A stretch of 48,422 nucleotides of DNA from Sandaracinobacteroides sp041675905 (GTDB lineage Bacteria > Pseudomonadota > Alphaproteobacteria > Sphingomonadales > Sphingomonadaceae). How positions within the stretch are numbered: the stretch's first letter is position 1; every line of letters starts with the position of its first letter. The stretch lies in contig JBAYSX010000019.1 of the NCBI GenBank assembly GCA_041675905.1, forward strand, positions 1-48,422, given 5' to 3'. The translations under genes were made by a program, and so were the position numbers. The notes below the pieces were generated by a model. That model was not told the origin of the DNA and ran no database searches. It saw nothing but the letters and a program-made list of their open reading frames with translations. Shown here one piece after another: positions 15,774-24,688 of this stretch.

Positions 15774-18355
15774 CAGAATTGGGTCCCTACGTTAAACTGG
15801 AAAACCTTTGTGTCGTCGCCTTCGACCTTTCGCAGTGCTTTGGCAATATCGAAACGGAACGGTCCAAAGGGAGAATTCCACGACACACCGAATCCAACCG
15901 ACACACGCGGACTGGAAGAGTCGCCGACAAAATATTCCTTGAAGCCGGTTTCAGTGCGTGTAACCGGTTTGCCGTCCTCGTCCAGTACCGGCTTGCCCGC
16001 CTCGTCAAGAACCGGAACCTGTTCCGTCTGCCTGTTGATCAACTCCGGTTGGCGGACGCTCCACAGGGCGCCTACATCCACGAAAACCGATGGCCGCAGC
16101 CCCAGTTCGCGCCCCCCCGAACCCAGTGGAATCTCGATCTCCGCACGCCCGAGGTAGTAATTCTTACCGCCGATGGAGTCATCCAGCCACTGGTCGCGGT
16201 CGGGATTTTCGCCACCATCCGGACCATTGAAATATTTACGGATCACCCGTGGACCCGCGCCGCGAATGGCAAAGCCGCGCATCCTGGGCTCACCGAGGAA
16301 AAAGCGGTCGGTCAGGCGGACATCGTCGTTGCCTAGGCCAAAAATGTTACCGGCCTCACCACCTACGTTCAGGATAAATCCGGCTGGCAGCGGGAACCAG
16401 ACATCATAACGCGCCACGCTACGCAAATATTTCACCGATCCACCAAGGCCGGCAATATCCTGGTTGATCGTGAAATTCTGGCCACGCGTCGGCCGCATGC
16501 GGTTATCCCGCGTATCGTAGGCGATGGTGTAGCCTAGCGCCGAAGTCGTATATTTGCCGATGGCGTCGCACAGGAAGCGACCGGCATAGAGCGGATCGCA
16601 AACGCCGTTCGTGAAATAAATGTCATCCAGAGACACGTCATCCACGGTCAACCCATAGCGCAGAACCGCGCTCCAATATTCAGTGATCGGCGTACCAACA
16701 CGAACCTGGAAACCGGTCGATAATTGTTCGTAAGTCGTCTCACGGCTATTATCGACGCCCCAGCGCCAGCTATTATAATCCCGCCGGAAAATGTCGAAGC
16801 CCAGCGCCAGATTGCGGTCAAACACATATGGCTCGGTAAAGCCGACCTCAACAGATTTGGAGTAGGAACTCAGGCTGGCCGACAGTCGCAAATTCTGCGC
16901 CCGACCCCGGAAGTTGCGCTCTTCGATGGAGAAGGAGAGAATAAAGCGCTCGAGCGACGAATAACCAGCCGATAATTGCAGCGAGCCCGTCGGTCGTTCC
17001 TCAACATCCACTTGCAGCGCCACCTTGTCCGGCGCGCTGCCCGGGCGCTGCTGCACTTCCAGCTTGTCCTGGAAAAAGCCGAGGGACTGGATGCGGTCCC
17101 GCGAGCGTTTCACCTTCACCGAGTTGAAGGCGTCGCCTTCGGCAAGCCTGAATTCGCGACGAATAACATTGTCGCGTGTACGGGTATTGCCGTTGATCGT
17201 TACGCTTTCCACGTAAACGCGTGGAGCTTCAAGGATCGCGAAGGTCACGTTCATCAACCGCGCGTCCTTGTCGCGGTCGAAATTCGGACGAACATCGGCA
17301 AACGCGTAACCCAAAAGCCCGAGCGTTTCGGTCAGGCCGTCGATCGTGTCTTCCACCCGCTTGGCGTTATACCAGTCGCCCGGCTGGATGGTCACATATT
17401 TGCTGAATTCCGCTTCATTGACGTCGCGCAACTGGCTCGTCAGATCGACTTCGCCGAATTTATAGCGGTCGCCTTCTTCCACCACATAGGTGACGATGAA
17501 GTCGCGCCGGTCGGGCGTCAGTTCCGCAACAGACGATGCTACCCGGAAATCGGCATAGCCTTCTGTCAGGTAAAATTGTCGCAGTTTTTGCTGGTCATAG
17601 GCCAGACGATCCGGATCGTAAGTGTCGGAGGAAGTGAACAGCCGATACCAGCGCGATTGCCGGCTGGCCATTTCGTCGCGCAAATCGCCATCGGAAAATT
17701 CACGATTGCCCAGAATATTGATCTGGCGGATTTTGGACTTCGGCCCCTCGGAAATCTCGAACACCAGATCGACCCGGTTTTGTTCGAGCTGGACAATTTT
17801 CGGTTCAACGCGAGCAGCGAAACGGCCTGAGCGACGATACAATTCCAGGATGCGATCCACATCCGCGCCGATGCGGGCGCGGGTAAAGATCTGGCGGGGA
17901 GCAATGCGAATTTCCTCGCGGATCTTGTCTTCCTTGACCCGCTTCGCTCCCTCGATCAGCACACGGTTGATCACAGGATTTTCCCGCACGGCAATTGTGA
18001 TATTGCCCTGCCCGTCGTCGCGAATTTGCACGTCAGCGAACAAATCCGTCTCGAACAGCGCCTTCAGCGCACGATCCAGCCGCTCGCGGTCGTAGCTGTC
18101 ACCCGGTTTCAGATCAATGTAGGAGCGTACGGTGTCCGGCTCCAGCCGTTCGTTTCCAGATACCGTCAGCGACCTGATCGTGCCGCTTGCGGGTCGCTCC
18201 ACAATGACGGGCGGAACCGCAGCCTGCGGTCCCGCGGTTTCGATCGGGACCTGTTGCGCCAATGCCGCCGGCGCGACGCCGAGCAGAAGGCCGGACAGGA
18301 GAAAGGCCCGGGAACCTTGCCGCCAACCTTCCCGAACCAATGGACTCCTTAGCAT
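15773..18355 (-). CDS. bamA: Outer-membrane protein assembly factor BamA
   Basis: BamA is the central Omp85 subunit that folds beta-barrel proteins into the outer membrane. The 860-residue product has a signal peptide (about 1-34, LLSGLLLGVAPAALAQ). POTRA repeats follow from about residue 58 to 410 (for example IRSLTVSGNERLEPDTVRSY, VLIEGAKRVKEDKIREEI, ESVTINGNTRTRDNVIRREF). The C-terminal 16-strand barrel has the family motif FFLGEPRMRGFAIRGAGP and ends in FNVGTQF, with the terminal Phe expected of barrels. The start at 18355 has GGAG upstream; the longer frame to 18505 runs into rseP and is rejected. The order rseP-bamA-ompH-fabZ is conserved. Confidence 0.97.
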   Translation of the reverse strand: MLRSPLVREGWRQGSRAFLLSGLLLGVAPAALAQQVPIETAGPQAAVPPVIVERPASGTIRSLTVSGNERLEPDTVRSYIDLKPGDSYDRERLDRALKALFETDLFADVQIRDDGQGNITIAVRENPVINRVLIEGAKRVKEDKIREEIRIAPRQIFTRARIGADVDRILELYRRSGRFAARVEPKIVQLEQNRVDLVFEISEGPKSKIRQINILGNREFSDGDLRDEMASRQSRWYRLFTSSDTYDPDRLAYDQQKLRQFYLTEGYADFRVASSVAELTPDRRDFIVTYVVEEGDRYKFGEVDLTSQLRDVNEAEFSKYVTIQPGDWYNAKRVEDTIDGLTETLGLLGYAFADVRPNFDRDKDARLMNVTFAILEAPRVYVESVTINGNTRTRDNVIRREFRLAEGDAFNSVKVKRSRDRIQSLGFFQDKLEVQQRPGSAPDKVALQVDVEERPTGSLQLSAGYSSLERFILSFSIEERNFRGRAQNLRLSASLSSYSKSVEVGFTEPYVFDRNLALGFDIFRRDYNSWRWGVDNSRETTYEQLSTGFQVRVGTPITEYWSAVLRYGLTVDDVSLDDIYFTNGVCDPLYAGRFLCDAIGKYTTSALGYTIAYDTRDNRMRPTRGQNFTINQDIAGLGGSVKYLRSVARYDVWFPLPAGFILNVGGEAGNIFGLGNDDVRLTDRFFLGEPRMRGFAIRGAGPRVIRKYFNGPDGGENPDRDQWLDDSIGGKNYYLGRAEIEIPLGSGGRELGLRPSVFVDVGALWSVRQPELINRQTEQVPVLDEAGKPVLDEDGKPVTRTETGFKEYFVGDSSSPRVSVGFGVSWNSPFGPFRFDIAKALRKVEGDDTKVFQFNVGTQF

Positions 18356-18402
18356 CGTGTCTCCCTGAAACCCATAAATCCTGCAATCCGACCTGGGCCC
18401 GC

Positions 18403-19533
18403 TCAGCGCGCCAGCCTGTCCCACAGTCCGAGCGATGACAGATCGTTCCAGGTGAGGAAAAGCATCAGCGACATGAGGAGCGCAAACCCCGACATGAACG
18501 CCCATTCCTGCACCTTCGGATTGAGCGGCCGTCGGCGTACGCCTTCGACCGCGTAGAGCAACAAATGCCCGCCGTCCAGCATCGGAATGGGGAGGAGGTT
18601 AATGAAACCGAGATTGATCGAGATGAGCGCGACAAAACCGATCAGCGCCGGCAACCCCAGGCTCGCGCTCTGCCCGGAATATTTGGCGATGGCGATGGGC
18701 CCGCCCAATTCCTCCACCGTGCGCCGCCCGGAGACGATCTGCACCAGCGTATCGCCCATCATCCGCACCGTCGCCCAGGTTTCCTGAACCGCCGCGCCCA
18801 GCGCCGCCACCGGCCCGCGCCGCTCCACTACCAGCGGACCGCTGGCGATGCCCAGCATGCCACGGCGATAGCTGTTGCCAAAACGATCCTCTTCCTGGAT
18901 GACTCTGGGCGTCACGGTCTTTTCCAGCTCGACACCATTGCGCTCCAGCAGCAAATGCACCGGCTGGCCGGGATTGATGCTGATCATCCGCATCACATCC
19001 TCGAACCGTTGCACGCCGCGTCCGTCAATCTCGATGAAGTGATCGCCCTGACGAATATCGGCGACCGCCGCAGGCGAGCCTTCCATGATCTGTCCCGCGA
19101 CAGGGGGCGTATATTGATGGCCCCAGGTCATAAAAAACCCGGCGAACAGCAGGATTGCAAACAGGAAATTGATGCCCGGCCCTGCCGCCACCACCAGCGC
19201 CCGTTGCCATAGCGGGCGGAACTGGAACAGCCCGGCCTTTTCCGAATCTGGCAGGCTTGCGAGCAGCGGATCGGGCTGGCTGGCGGCGTTCATATCGCCG
19301 GCAAATTTTGCATAGCCACCCAGGGGTATCCAGCCGAGCTTCCAGCGCGTGCCCCGGCGATCCGTCCAGCCGAGAATTTCGCGGCCAAATCCGATGGCGA
19401 ACGCCTCCACACGAATGCCGAAAAGGCGCGCCATGCCATAATGGCCATATTCGTGCACGAACACGAGCACACCGATAACGACTGCGAACGCCGCAAGGGT
19501 AAAGGGAATGCCAGGGGCAGCGAGGGCTTCCAT
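18403..19533 (-). CDS. rseP: Site-2 intramembrane zinc metalloprotease RseP
   Basis: This inner-membrane protease (RseP/MmpA, M50 family) cuts transmembrane anti-sigma factors and other membrane substrates. The 376-residue product shows the zinc motif HEYGH (H27, E28, H31) in the first membrane helix and one PDZ domain (about 130-215, GSPAAVADIRQGDHFIEIDG). The third metal ligand is in NLLPIPMLDGGH, and the last helices lie near the C-terminus. The usual motif is HExxH, and Tyr in the third position (HEYGH) is a common variant. The start at 19533 has AAGGAGAGG before it. It lies 8 bases after dxr and 47 bases before bamA in the same operon. Confidence 0.95.
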   Translation of the reverse strand: MEALAAPGIPFTLAAFAVVIGVLVFVHEYGHYGMARLFGIRVEAFAIGFGREILGWTDRRGTRWKLGWIPLGGYAKFAGDMNAASQPDPLLASLPDSEKAGLFQFRPLWQRALVVAAGPGINFLFAILLFAGFFMTWGHQYTPPVAGQIMEGSPAAVADIRQGDHFIEIDGRGVQRFEDVMRMISINPGQPVHLLLERNGVELEKTVTPRVIQEEDRFGNSYRRGMLGIASGPLVVERRGPVAALGAAVQETWATVRMMGDTLVQIVSGRRTVEELGGPIAIAKYSGQSASLGLPALIGFVALISINLGFINLLPIPMLDGGHLLLYAVEGVRRRPLNPKVQEWAFMSGFALLMSLMLFLTWNDLSSLGLWDRLAR

Positions 19534-19541
19534 GCCTCTCC

Positions 19542-20696
19542 TTATCCGGCCAGGCGATGAGCAGCAAATGAACGCGCCGCGCGCCGGGCAATCGCATCGG
19601 TTTCGGCAACCGCACCCAGCGTGTCAACTGTTTGCGACGAGACCTGATCGAGCGTCGCGGCGACGATATTGGCGATATCCAGAAAGCCGATACGGCCTTG
19701 CAGAAACGCCGCCACCGCTTCTTCATTCGCCGCATTCAGCACACAGGGACGGCAGCCGCCCGCAGCCAGCGCCGATTCGGCCAGCGCCAGCGCCGTGAAA
19801 CGGGCGCGATCCGGCTCCTCGAAATCGAGCCGTGCAATAGCCGCGAGATCGAGCCTGGATACCGGCGTCGATATACGTTCCGGCCAGGCGAGCGCATGCG
19901 CGATGGGCACGCGCATATCCGCCGGGCCCATCTGCGCCAGCACCGATCCGTCGATATATTCAACCAGCCCATGCACCAGCGATTGCGGGTGGACGATGGC
20001 GGAAAGCTGATCGGGCCGGACACCGAACAGATAATAGCCCTCGATCAGTTCCAGCCCCTTGTTCATCATCGTGGCGGAATCGACCGAGATTTTCGCGCCC
20101 ATCGACCAGTTCGGATGCTTTACCGCTTCCGCCGGTGTCACGCGCGCCATACGCGCCAGCGGCCAGGTACGAAACGGACCGCCGCTGGCCGTTAAAATAA
20201 TGCGGGAAATGCGCTCTTTCGCCTCCAGCACCTGAAAAATGGCGTTATGTTCGCTATCAATCGGTAGCAGCTTCGCGCCGGACCGCGCCGCCGTCCCGGT
20301 CATCAGCTCCCCGGCGCAAACCAGCGCTTCCTTGTTGGCCAGCGCCACCGTCACGCCCGCTTCCAGCGCCGCCAGCGTCGGTTTTAATCCGGCAGCCCCC
20401 ATGATACCGGCGACCATCAGATCTGCCGGTTCGCGTGCAGCCTGGTGCAACGCTTCGGCCCCCGCCGCCACTTCGGTACCACTACCCGCAAGCGCCTGTT
20501 TCAGCGGCGCAAACCCTGTTTCATCGGCGATGACGGCCAGTTTCGCGCCCGTTGCCCGGGCCGCATTCGCGAGTTTTTGCCAATCGGTACCAGCGGTAAG
20601 TACTTCCACGGTGAAAGCGTCCGGGTTGCGTGCAACCAGATCGAGTGTAGAGCCACCAATCGAACCGGTGGCCCCGAACAGGCTGATGCGTTTCAT
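19542..20696 (-). CDS. dxr: 1-deoxy-D-xylulose-5-phosphate reductoisomerase
   Basis: Dxr rearranges and reduces DXP to 2-C-methyl-D-erythritol 4-phosphate with NADPH, the committed step of the MEP isoprenoid pathway. The 384-residue product has the NADPH motif GATGSIGGSTLDLV at 9-22, the metal and substrate residues around LLPIDSEHNAIFQ, and SGGPFRT. WSMGAKISVDSATMMNKGLE is the family signature, and the C-terminal four-helix bundle follows. The start overlaps the cdsA stop by four bases (ATGA). Isoprenoids made here feed UppS, encoded two genes upstream, so the cluster links precursor supply to carrier-lipid synthesis. Confidence 0.97.
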   Translation of the reverse strand: MKRISLFGATGSIGGSTLDLVARNPDAFTVEVLTAGTDWQKLANAARATGAKLAVIADETGFAPLKQALAGSGTEVAAGAEALHQAAREPADLMVAGIMGAAGLKPTLAALEAGVTVALANKEALVCAGELMTGTAARSGAKLLPIDSEHNAIFQVLEAKERISRIILTASGGPFRTWPLARMARVTPAEAVKHPNWSMGAKISVDSATMMNKGLELIEGYYLFGVRPDQLSAIVHPQSLVHGLVEYIDGSVLAQMGPADMRVPIAHALAWPERISTPVSRLDLAAIARLDFEEPDRARFTALALAESALAAGGCRPCVLNAANEEAVAAFLQGRIGFLDIANIVAATLDQVSSQTVDTLGAVAETDAIARRAARSFAAHRLAG

Positions 20697-21475
20697 GCCA
20701 GAGCCACTCCGATTGCAACGACGACCGCTACCGGGACCAATCCATCGATCCGGTCCATCACGCCGCCATGGCCGGGCAGCAGATTGCCACTATCCTTAAC
20801 CCCGGCGCGGCGTTTCAGCCAGCTTTCAAAGAAATCCCCCGCTTGCGCAACCACTGCAAGGCCTGCCGCCGCTGGCGCCGCCAGCCAAACCGGCCCGCCC
20901 CAGCCAACGTGCCAGGCGAATAACACGGAAAAAATCGCTGCCGCCAACATCCCACCGATCAACCCCGCCCAGGTTTTGGAAGGGCTGATCGCCGGCCAGA
21001 TTTTGGGGCCACGAATGGCCCGGCCGGAAAAATAGGCGAAAATATCGGTAGCCCACACCAGCGCCATTGTCCACAATACCAGCCACAGGCCATGCGGTTC
21101 GGCGCGCATCCAGATCAGCGCAATGGCAGGCAAACCCGCCCATGACAGCCCCGCCCCCAGCCAGATATTGCGCGAAACCAGGCTCAACAGCGCAATGGCC
21201 GCACATAGCAACAGCAGCGCCTGTTCAGGACGATCCATCCCGGTGAGCAACGTGACCGCCGCCAGAACGACAAGCCCCAGGCTGTACCAGGGTCGCCGCA
21301 CCTGCATCATCGCCGCCCACTCGCGAAAAGCCAGCAGCACGGCTGCAGCGACCAGCAACACAAAGGACCACGCGCCAAACCAGATTGCCGCAGCCGCCAG
21401 CGCCACCAGAATTACGCCGACAATCATACGATCCCGCAGATTGCTGCGTTTGCGGCCCGCGCGATCAACTGCCAT
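20693..21475 (-). CDS. cdsA: Phosphatidate cytidylyltransferase (CDP-diglyceride synthase)
   Basis: CdsA makes CDP-diacylglycerol from phosphatidate and CTP at the inner membrane, feeding PssA. The 260-residue protein has six to eight membrane segments and the CDP-synthase signature near the C-terminus (KRRAGVKDSGNLLPGHGGVMDRIDG; key residues are the KD, LPGHGG and DR of this block). The ATG at 21475 gives MAVDRAGRKRSNLRDRM and lies two bases after the uppS stop. A longer frame to 21601 is inside uppS and is rejected. The stop overlaps the dxr start by four bases. Confidence 0.94.
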   Translation of the reverse strand: MAVDRAGRKRSNLRDRMIVGVILVALAAAAIWFGAWSFVLLVAAAVLLAFREWAAMMQVRRPWYSLGLVVLAAVTLLTGMDRPEQALLLLCAAIALLSLVSRNIWLGAGLSWAGLPAIALIWMRAEPHGLWLVLWTMALVWATDIFAYFSGRAIRGPKIWPAISPSKTWAGLIGGMLAAAIFSVLFAWHVGWGGPVWLAAPAAAGLAVVAQAGDFFESWLKRRAGVKDSGNLLPGHGGVMDRIDGLVPVAVVVAIGVALA

Positions 21476-21477
21476 GG

Positions 21478-22200
21478 TCAGATACCGCCAAACCGCCGGT
21501 CCCGCGTGGCAAAGACAAGTGCGGCCTCCCGCAGTACTGATTCGTCGAAATCCGGCCACAGGGTCGGCGTGAACCACAGTTCGGCATAGGCCGCCTGCCA
21601 CAGCAAAAAGTTGGACAGGCGCAATTCGCCGGAAGAGCGGACAATGAGATCGACCGGGTCGAGGTCGGCCGTATCGAGGCAGGAATCAATCAATTCTCCG
21701 CTGATCGCTGCGGGGGATAATTCTCCGTCCGCAACCTTCGACGCAATCTGCCGGGCGGCCCGCACCAGTTCGTCCTGCGCGCCATAATTCAGCGCGATCG
21801 TCAGTGTCAGCCGGCGGTTGTTGCGCGTAGCCTCCAGCGCATGTTCAAGTTCTGCAACAATATCGGGCTTAAGGCCCCGCCAATCACCGATCAACCGCAG
21901 ACGCACATCGTTCGCGCATAGATCCGCCAGTTCCGAGCGGACATAGTAGCGCAGCAAGCCCATGAGATCATTGACTTCTGTTGCCGGTCGCCGCCAATTT
22001 TCCGAAGAAAAGGCATAAAGGGTAAGCGTGGTGATCCCAAGGCCAGGCGCTGCCCGCACCACCCGGCGCACCGCTTCTACGCCAGCCCGATGTCCGGCGA
22101 CACGTGGCAAACGCCGCGCCTTTGCCCACCGACCGTTGCCGTCCATGATAATTGCAACATGGCGCGGCCCGCCGGATACGGGCGCGCTATCCGCGTCCAT
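21478..22200 (-). CDS. uppS: Isoprenyl (undecaprenyl) diphosphate synthase
   Basis: UppS is a cis-prenyltransferase that adds eight isopentenyl units to farnesyl diphosphate to form the peptidoglycan carrier lipid. With the ATG at 22200 the protein is 240 residues and starts MDADSAPVSGGPRHVAIIMD. The Mg-binding Asp is D20 in the motif MDGNGRWAK. FSSENWRRP and RSSGELRLSNFLLWQ are further family blocks. A GTG at 22248 that overlaps the frr stop (GTGA) would add 16 residues. I prefer 22200 because the extension has weaker GC3 and lies outside the conserved region, but coupling to frr would favour the GTG. Confidence 0.93.
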   Translation of the reverse strand: MDADSAPVSGGPRHVAIIMDGNGRWAKARRLPRVAGHRAGVEAVRRVVRAAPGLGITTLTLYAFSSENWRRPATEVNDLMGLLRYYVRSELADLCANDVRLRLIGDWRGLKPDIVAELEHALEATRNNRRLTLTIALNYGAQDELVRAARQIASKVADGELSPAAISGELIDSCLDTADLDPVDLIVRSSGELRLSNFLLWQAAYAELWFTPTLWPDFDESVLREAALVFATRDRRFGGI

Positions 22201-22244
22201 ATCCGCCGCAGCAATCGTTCCGGCCCGTCCAGGCAAGAACCAGT

Positions 22245-22814
22245 TCACTTGCCAAGGATTTCCTTTTCCTTCGCGGCAGCAATGGAGTCCACCTCGGAAA
22301 TAATCTTATCGGTCAGCTTCTGGACTTCGCCTTCCTGACGTTTCTGATCATCCTGCGAAATCTGGCTCTTTTTCTCGGCATTCTTCAGCGTGTCATTGCC
22401 ATCCCGGCGAACGTTACGGATCGCGACCCGCGCCTTTTCGGCATATTGCGTTGCCAGCTTCGCCAGTTCCCGCCGCCGCTCTTCCGTCAGATCAGGAATC
22501 GGCAGCCGCAATGTTTGCCCCTCGACTTGCGGGTTCAGGCCCAGACCAGCCGCCCGAATGGCTTTTTCCACCGACTGGACGTTGGAGCGGTCCCACACCT
22601 GCACGGAAAGCATGCGCGGTTCCGGCGCAGTCACGGTCGCCACCTGATTCAGCGGCATGTTCGCGCCATAGACTTCTACCACGACGGGATCGAGCAGCGC
22701 AGTGGATGCCCGGCCGGTACGCAACCCGGCGAGATCATTTTTCAGGGTTTCCACCGCACCCTTCATGCGGCGATCCAGATCGTTTGACAGCGCCTTTGCG
22801 TCGAATTCGGCCAT
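22245..22814 (-). CDS. frr: Ribosome recycling factor
   Basis: RRF, with EF-G, splits the post-termination ribosome. The 189-residue product has the family N-terminus (MAEFDAKALSNDLDRRMKGA), TLKNDLAGLRTGRAST, LDPVVVEVYGANMPLNQVA and the C-terminal helix VRRDGNDTLKNAEK. Two ATGs are possible. The Shine-Dalgarno AAGGAG (22822-22827 on the minus strand) is only one base from the ATG at 22820 but seven bases from the ATG at 22814, so the latter is chosen. It follows pyrH closely, as in the conserved pyrH-frr pair. Confidence 0.96.
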   Translation of the reverse strand: MAEFDAKALSNDLDRRMKGAVETLKNDLAGLRTGRASTALLDPVVVEVYGANMPLNQVATVTAPEPRMLSVQVWDRSNVQSVEKAIRAAGLGLNPQVEGQTLRLPIPDLTEERRRELAKLATQYAEKARVAIRNVRRDGNDTLKNAEKKSQISQDDQKRQEGEVQKLTDKIISEVDSIAAAKEKEILGK

Positions 22815-22825
22815 TTCCATTCTCC

Positions 22826-23557
22826 TTAATTTTGTTCGCTGCCAGATTCCACGACAGTTGCAACCCCCTTGCCGGCCAGAATTCGCGCGAGATTGCCTTC
22901 TTCCCGAATATTGAACACGATAATCGGAATGTCATTGTCGCGGCACAGCGCAATGGCGGCGGCATCCATAACCTTCAGATTATCGTGCAGCACCTGGCCG
23001 AAGGTGATTCTGTCATAGCGACGCGCGTCCTGGTTGGTTTTCGGATCGCTATCATACACCCCATCCACCGACGTGCCCTTGAACAGCGCGTCGCAGCCCA
23101 TTTCGGCGGCGCGCAGGGCGGCGGCGGTATCGGTCGTGAAATAGGGATTGCCGGTTCCGGCAGCAAAAATCACGATACGGCCTTTTTCCATATGGCGCAC
23201 CGCGCGTCGGCGAATATATGGCTCGGATACGGCGGACATCGGGATCGCTGACATCACGCGGGTTTCCACGCCCTGACCTTCCAGAGCGTTTTGCAGCGCC
23301 AGCGCATTCATCACCGTCGCCAGCATGCCCATATAGTCGGCGGAGGCGCGATCGAAGCCCTTCGCAGCCGCCGCAAGTCCGCGAAAGATATTGCCGCCGC
23401 CCACCACCAGGCACAGCTCGTGACCGGCTTCCATCGCCAGCCGGATTTCGGTGGCCATACGCGCCGTGGTATCCGGGTCGATACCAAACTGGCCCGGCCC
23501 CATCAGAGCCTCTCCCGACAGCTTCAACAGGATACGCTTGAAGGTCGGACGGGTCAT
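22826..23557 (-). CDS. pyrH: Uridylate kinase
   Basis: PyrH phosphorylates UMP to UDP, a hexameric amino-acid-kinase-fold enzyme regulated in relatives by GTP and UTP. The 243-residue product has RILLKLSGEALMG at the N-terminus, VVGGGNIFRG, ADYMGMLATVMNALALQ, TGNPYFTTDTAAALRA and VDGVYDSDP, all family hallmarks. The ATG at 23557 gives MTRPTFKRIL and follows GGAGAG. A longer frame to 23635 would add unrelated residues over a hairpin and is rejected. Confidence 0.97.
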   Translation of the reverse strand: MTRPTFKRILLKLSGEALMGPGQFGIDPDTTARMATEIRLAMEAGHELCLVVGGGNIFRGLAAAAKGFDRASADYMGMLATVMNALALQNALEGQGVETRVMSAIPMSAVSEPYIRRRAVRHMEKGRIVIFAAGTGNPYFTTDTAAALRAAEMGCDALFKGTSVDGVYDSDPKTNQDARRYDRITFGQVLHDNLKVMDAAAIALCRDNDIPIIVFNIREEGNLARILAGKGVATVVESGSEQN

Positions 23558-23603
23558 GGAAAGCTCTCCGGTTAACGCTTGCGGTCGCAGCGGCTTAGCT
23601 GGA

Positions 23604-23632
23604 TGCGCTGCGGGCCTCAAGCCCGCAGCGCG
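23604..23632 (-). other. Strong hairpin in the tsf-pyrH gap
   Basis: GCTGCGGGC (23607-23615), loop CTCAA and GCCCGCAGC (23621-23629) form a perfect 9-bp stem. Three outer pairs (one a T-G wobble) extend it across 23604-23632. There is no U-tract, so it is more likely an mRNA processing or stability element, or a partial attenuator, than a full terminator. Confidence 0.4.
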
Positions 23633-23649
23633 CATACATCAAACGGAGT

Positions 23650-24579
23650 TCAGGCAGTTCCGGCCGCTGCCGCGACTTCCGCCGCGAAATCGGATTGTTC
23701 TTTCTCGATGCCCTCGCCGAGCTGGAAGCGCACAAAGCGCGACACGGTGATGCCGGCGCCCAGCCTCTTCGCTTCGGCAGCGACAACATCGCTGACCTTC
23801 GACTTGCCGTCGATCACGAACACCTGGCTCAGCAGCGCCTGCTCTCCGGCGAATTTCTTCACCGCACCATCCACCATCCGCTCGACAATGTCCGCAGGCT
23901 TGCCGGACGCCGCGGCCTTCTCGGCGGCAATCGCCCGCTCGCGCGCGATGAGATCCGCGTCCACATCTTCCGCCGTCAGCGCAACAGGGTTGGCGGCGGC
24001 CACGTGCATTGCCAGCTGCTTGCCAAGTGCGGCCAGCGCCTCCTTGTCAGCGGCGTCGCTGTCGAGCGCGACCAGCACACCGATGCGGCCCAGTTCGGGC
24101 GACACGGCATTATGCACATAGGATGCGACCACGCCCGTCGCCTCGACGATGGCGGCCCGGCGCAGCGCCTGCTGTTCACCGATGGTCGCCACATTATTCG
24201 TCAGCACATCCTGCACCGATCCGCCGCCAGCCGGATATGGGGCCACCAGAAGTGCCTCTACGCTGTCGCCCTGCTGCAAGGCCACTTGCGCGACATTACG
24301 GACGAAATCCTGAAACTGCACATTCTTGGCGACGAAATCGGTTTCGGAATTCACCTCGACGGTCGCGCCGCGATTGCCGGAGACCGCGATGCCGACGAGC
24401 CCTTCCGCTGCCGTCCGGCTGGCCTTGCGAGCGGCTGCCGCCAGCCCCTTGGCGCGCAGCCAGTCGACAGCCTTTTCAAAGTCGCCGTCATTTTCGACCA
24501 GCGCCTTCTTGCTGTCCATCATACCGGCTCCGGTATGTTCGCGCAGTTCCTTGACGAGGCTTGCAGTAATTTCGGCCAT
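23650..24579 (-). CDS. tsf: Elongation factor Ts
   Basis: EF-Ts is the guanine nucleotide exchange factor for EF-Tu. The 309-residue product starts MAEITASLVKELREHTGAGM, has the core motif TDFVAKNVQFQDFV that contacts EF-Tu, and ends in the usual C-terminal module (KSKVSDVVAAEAKRLG...). The ATG at 24579 has GAGGAG upstream; the longer frame to 24624 is rejected. It follows rpsB with a 109-base gap that contains a hairpin. Confidence 0.97.
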   Translation of the reverse strand: MAEITASLVKELREHTGAGMMDSKKALVENDGDFEKAVDWLRAKGLAAAARKASRTAAEGLVGIAVSGNRGATVEVNSETDFVAKNVQFQDFVRNVAQVALQQGDSVEALLVAPYPAGGGSVQDVLTNNVATIGEQQALRRAAIVEATGVVASYVHNAVSPELGRIGVLVALDSDAADKEALAALGKQLAMHVAAANPVALTAEDVDADLIARERAIAAEKAAASGKPADIVERMVDGAVKKFAGEQALLSQVFVIDGKSKVSDVVAAEAKRLGAGITVSRFVRFQLGEGIEKEQSDFAAEVAAAAGTA

Positions 24580-24601
24580 GCTTCCATGCTCCTCGGATGG
24601 G

Positions 24602-24632
24602 GCAAGGGCCGCAACTCCTGTCACGGCCCTGC
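24602..24632 (-). other. Hairpin in the rpsB-tsf gap, possible attenuator
   Basis: AGGGCCG (24605-24611) and CGGCCCT (24624-24630) pair over a 12-base loop, with two more outer G-C pairs past a bulged base. It lies between the rpsB stop and the tsf start. No T-run follows on the minus strand. In E. coli the rpsB-tsf gap also holds an attenuating hairpin, so a role in setting the S2/EF-Ts ratio is possible. Confidence 0.35.
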
Positions 24633-24688
24633 TGTTATCAGATAATCTTCTGGCCGGAAAACATGCCTCCGACCGGGTCGGCGCCGGG

